Below the pieces are notes generated by a model that did no database searches, was not told the origin of the DNA, and saw only the letters and a program-made list of their open reading frames with translations. Below are positions 63,633-64,000 of a DNA stretch of 64,000 nucleotides, one piece after another. The position numbers and the translations under genes were made by a program. Within the stretch, counting starts at the first letter, position 1; each line of letters starts with the position of its first letter. This DNA comes from Azoarcus sp. L1K30 (GTDB taxonomy: Bacteria > Pseudomonadota > Gammaproteobacteria > Burkholderiales > Rhodocyclaceae). Location: the NCBI RefSeq assembly GCF_018122735.1, contig NZ_JAGRRD010000001.1:4000626-4064625 (forward strand). The letters run 5' to 3'.

Positions 63633-64000
63633 ATGAGAAGTCACAAGATGCTCTTCGGCTTGCAGCTGGGTTTCACCCTGGCGGTGTGCGCCTTCCTGAT
63701 CGTGCCGGTCGTGCTGTCGATTCTGGCCGGCCTCACGTCCAACTACTTCGTCGGCCTCGAAAGCGGGCTGACCCTGCGCTGGGTGTTCGAGGTGTGGGAC
63801 GGCTACCGCGATACGATCTTCCGTTCGATCGGCATCTCGCTCGCCTGCCTGCTCGTCACCCTGGTGCTCGGCGTACCCACCGCCTATGTGCTGACGCGCT
63901 CGGGCTCGCGTCTGAGCCGGGTGGTCGAGGAACTGCTGATGCTGCCGATTGCAGTGCCCGGCCTTGCCACTGCTCTCGCGTTGATCTCGGCCTATGGCGG
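63633..64000 (+). CDS. ABC transporter permease 2 (truncated by window edge)
   Basis: A second permease, open from ATG 63633 to the window end (122 residues visible). TM1 (LQLGFTLAVCAFLIVPVVLSILAGL) is followed by FVGLESGLTLRWVFEVWDGYRDT and a second helix (SIGISLACLLVTLVLGVPTAYVL). The layout resembles the second permease of PotC/PhnV-like systems. The ATP-binding subunit should lie beyond the right edge. Confidence 0.85.
   Translation, partial: MRSHKMLFGLQLGFTLAVCAFLIVPVVLSILAGLTSNYFVGLESGLTLRWVFEVWDGYRDTIFRSIGISLACLLVTLVLGVPTAYVLTRSGSRLSRVVEELLMLPIAVPGLATALALISAYG

Overview
This window reads as a high-GC chromosomal segment from a betaproteobacterium. The gene content and protein details (S10-spc-alpha ribosomal clusters running unbroken into rpoA and rplQ, the PP0621-pilS-pilR group, YbiB, and an S4 protein with a zinc-finger N-terminus) suggest the Rhodocyclales (Thauera/Azoarcus-like). 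That placement is inference from protein character, not from a database search. Almost every gene is intact and closely packed. I see no rRNA, tRNA, CRISPR array, transposase or prophage.

Region 1 (1-15,100): the 3' part of tuf, then rpsJ, rplC-rplD-rplW-rplB-rpsS-rplV-rpsC-rplP-rpmC-rpsQ, then rplN-rplX-rplE-rpsN-rpsH-rplF-rplR-rpsE-rpmD-rplO-secY-infA-rpmJ, then rpsM-rpsK-rpsD-rpoA-rplQ, closed by a clear intrinsic terminator. Three internal promoters are visible, before rplC, rplN and rpsM. The first two are nested in perfect inverted repeats. The end of tuf carries an exact 49-bp tandem duplication.

Region 2 (15,100-31,400): galE, a small unknown gene and uvrA, an MFS exporter, ssb, then a four-gene signalling operon (NMT1-like lipoprotein, membrane PAS histidine kinase, single-domain response regulator, REC-REC-PAS-GGDEF-EAL protein). 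It is followed by a PatB-type C-S lyase, a metallo-beta-lactamase-fold hydrolase, tcdA and a small CbiX-type chelatase.

Region 3 (31,400-42,450): an RND efflux operon with a DUF2892 membrane protein, apparently transcribed from a leaderless promoter overlapping a palindrome; a PilZ protein with an altered motif; dsbB; a LysR regulator divergent from an FMN azoreductase and a pirin; ybiB; and two tandem beta-hydroxyacid dehydrogenases.

Region 4 (42,450-51,260): an operon mtnA / class II aldolase / GGDEF-EAL protein divergent from a methionine-type aminotransferase, which suggests 5'-methylthioadenosine salvage through an aldolase shunt, then PP0621-pilS-pilR, which controls type IV pilin expression.

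Region 5 (51,260-58,500): waaA (Kdo transferase), a UDP-glucuronate 4-epimerase-like enzyme, a ChbG/HpnK deacetylase, a polyprenyl-phosphate glycosyltransferase, a GT-C/GT39-like membrane glycosyltransferase and a GtrA protein. Together they look like a lipid-linked-sugar cassette for envelope (possibly LPS core or lipid A) modification. An orphan ParA/MinD-like ATPase follows.

Region 6 (58,500-64,000): a LysR regulator divergent from an EamA transporter, then a GlpR-like DeoR regulator with two near-identical operator-like palindromes in front of a spermidine/phosphonate/iron-type ABC transporter that runs off the right edge.

The best candidates for something new are the lipoprotein-kinase-c-di-GMP operon (21.3-27.9 kb), the mtnA-aldolase-c-di-GMP operon (42.5-46.6 kb), the galacturonate-like envelope cassette (51.3-57.7 kb) and the leaderless RND promoter (31.4 kb).
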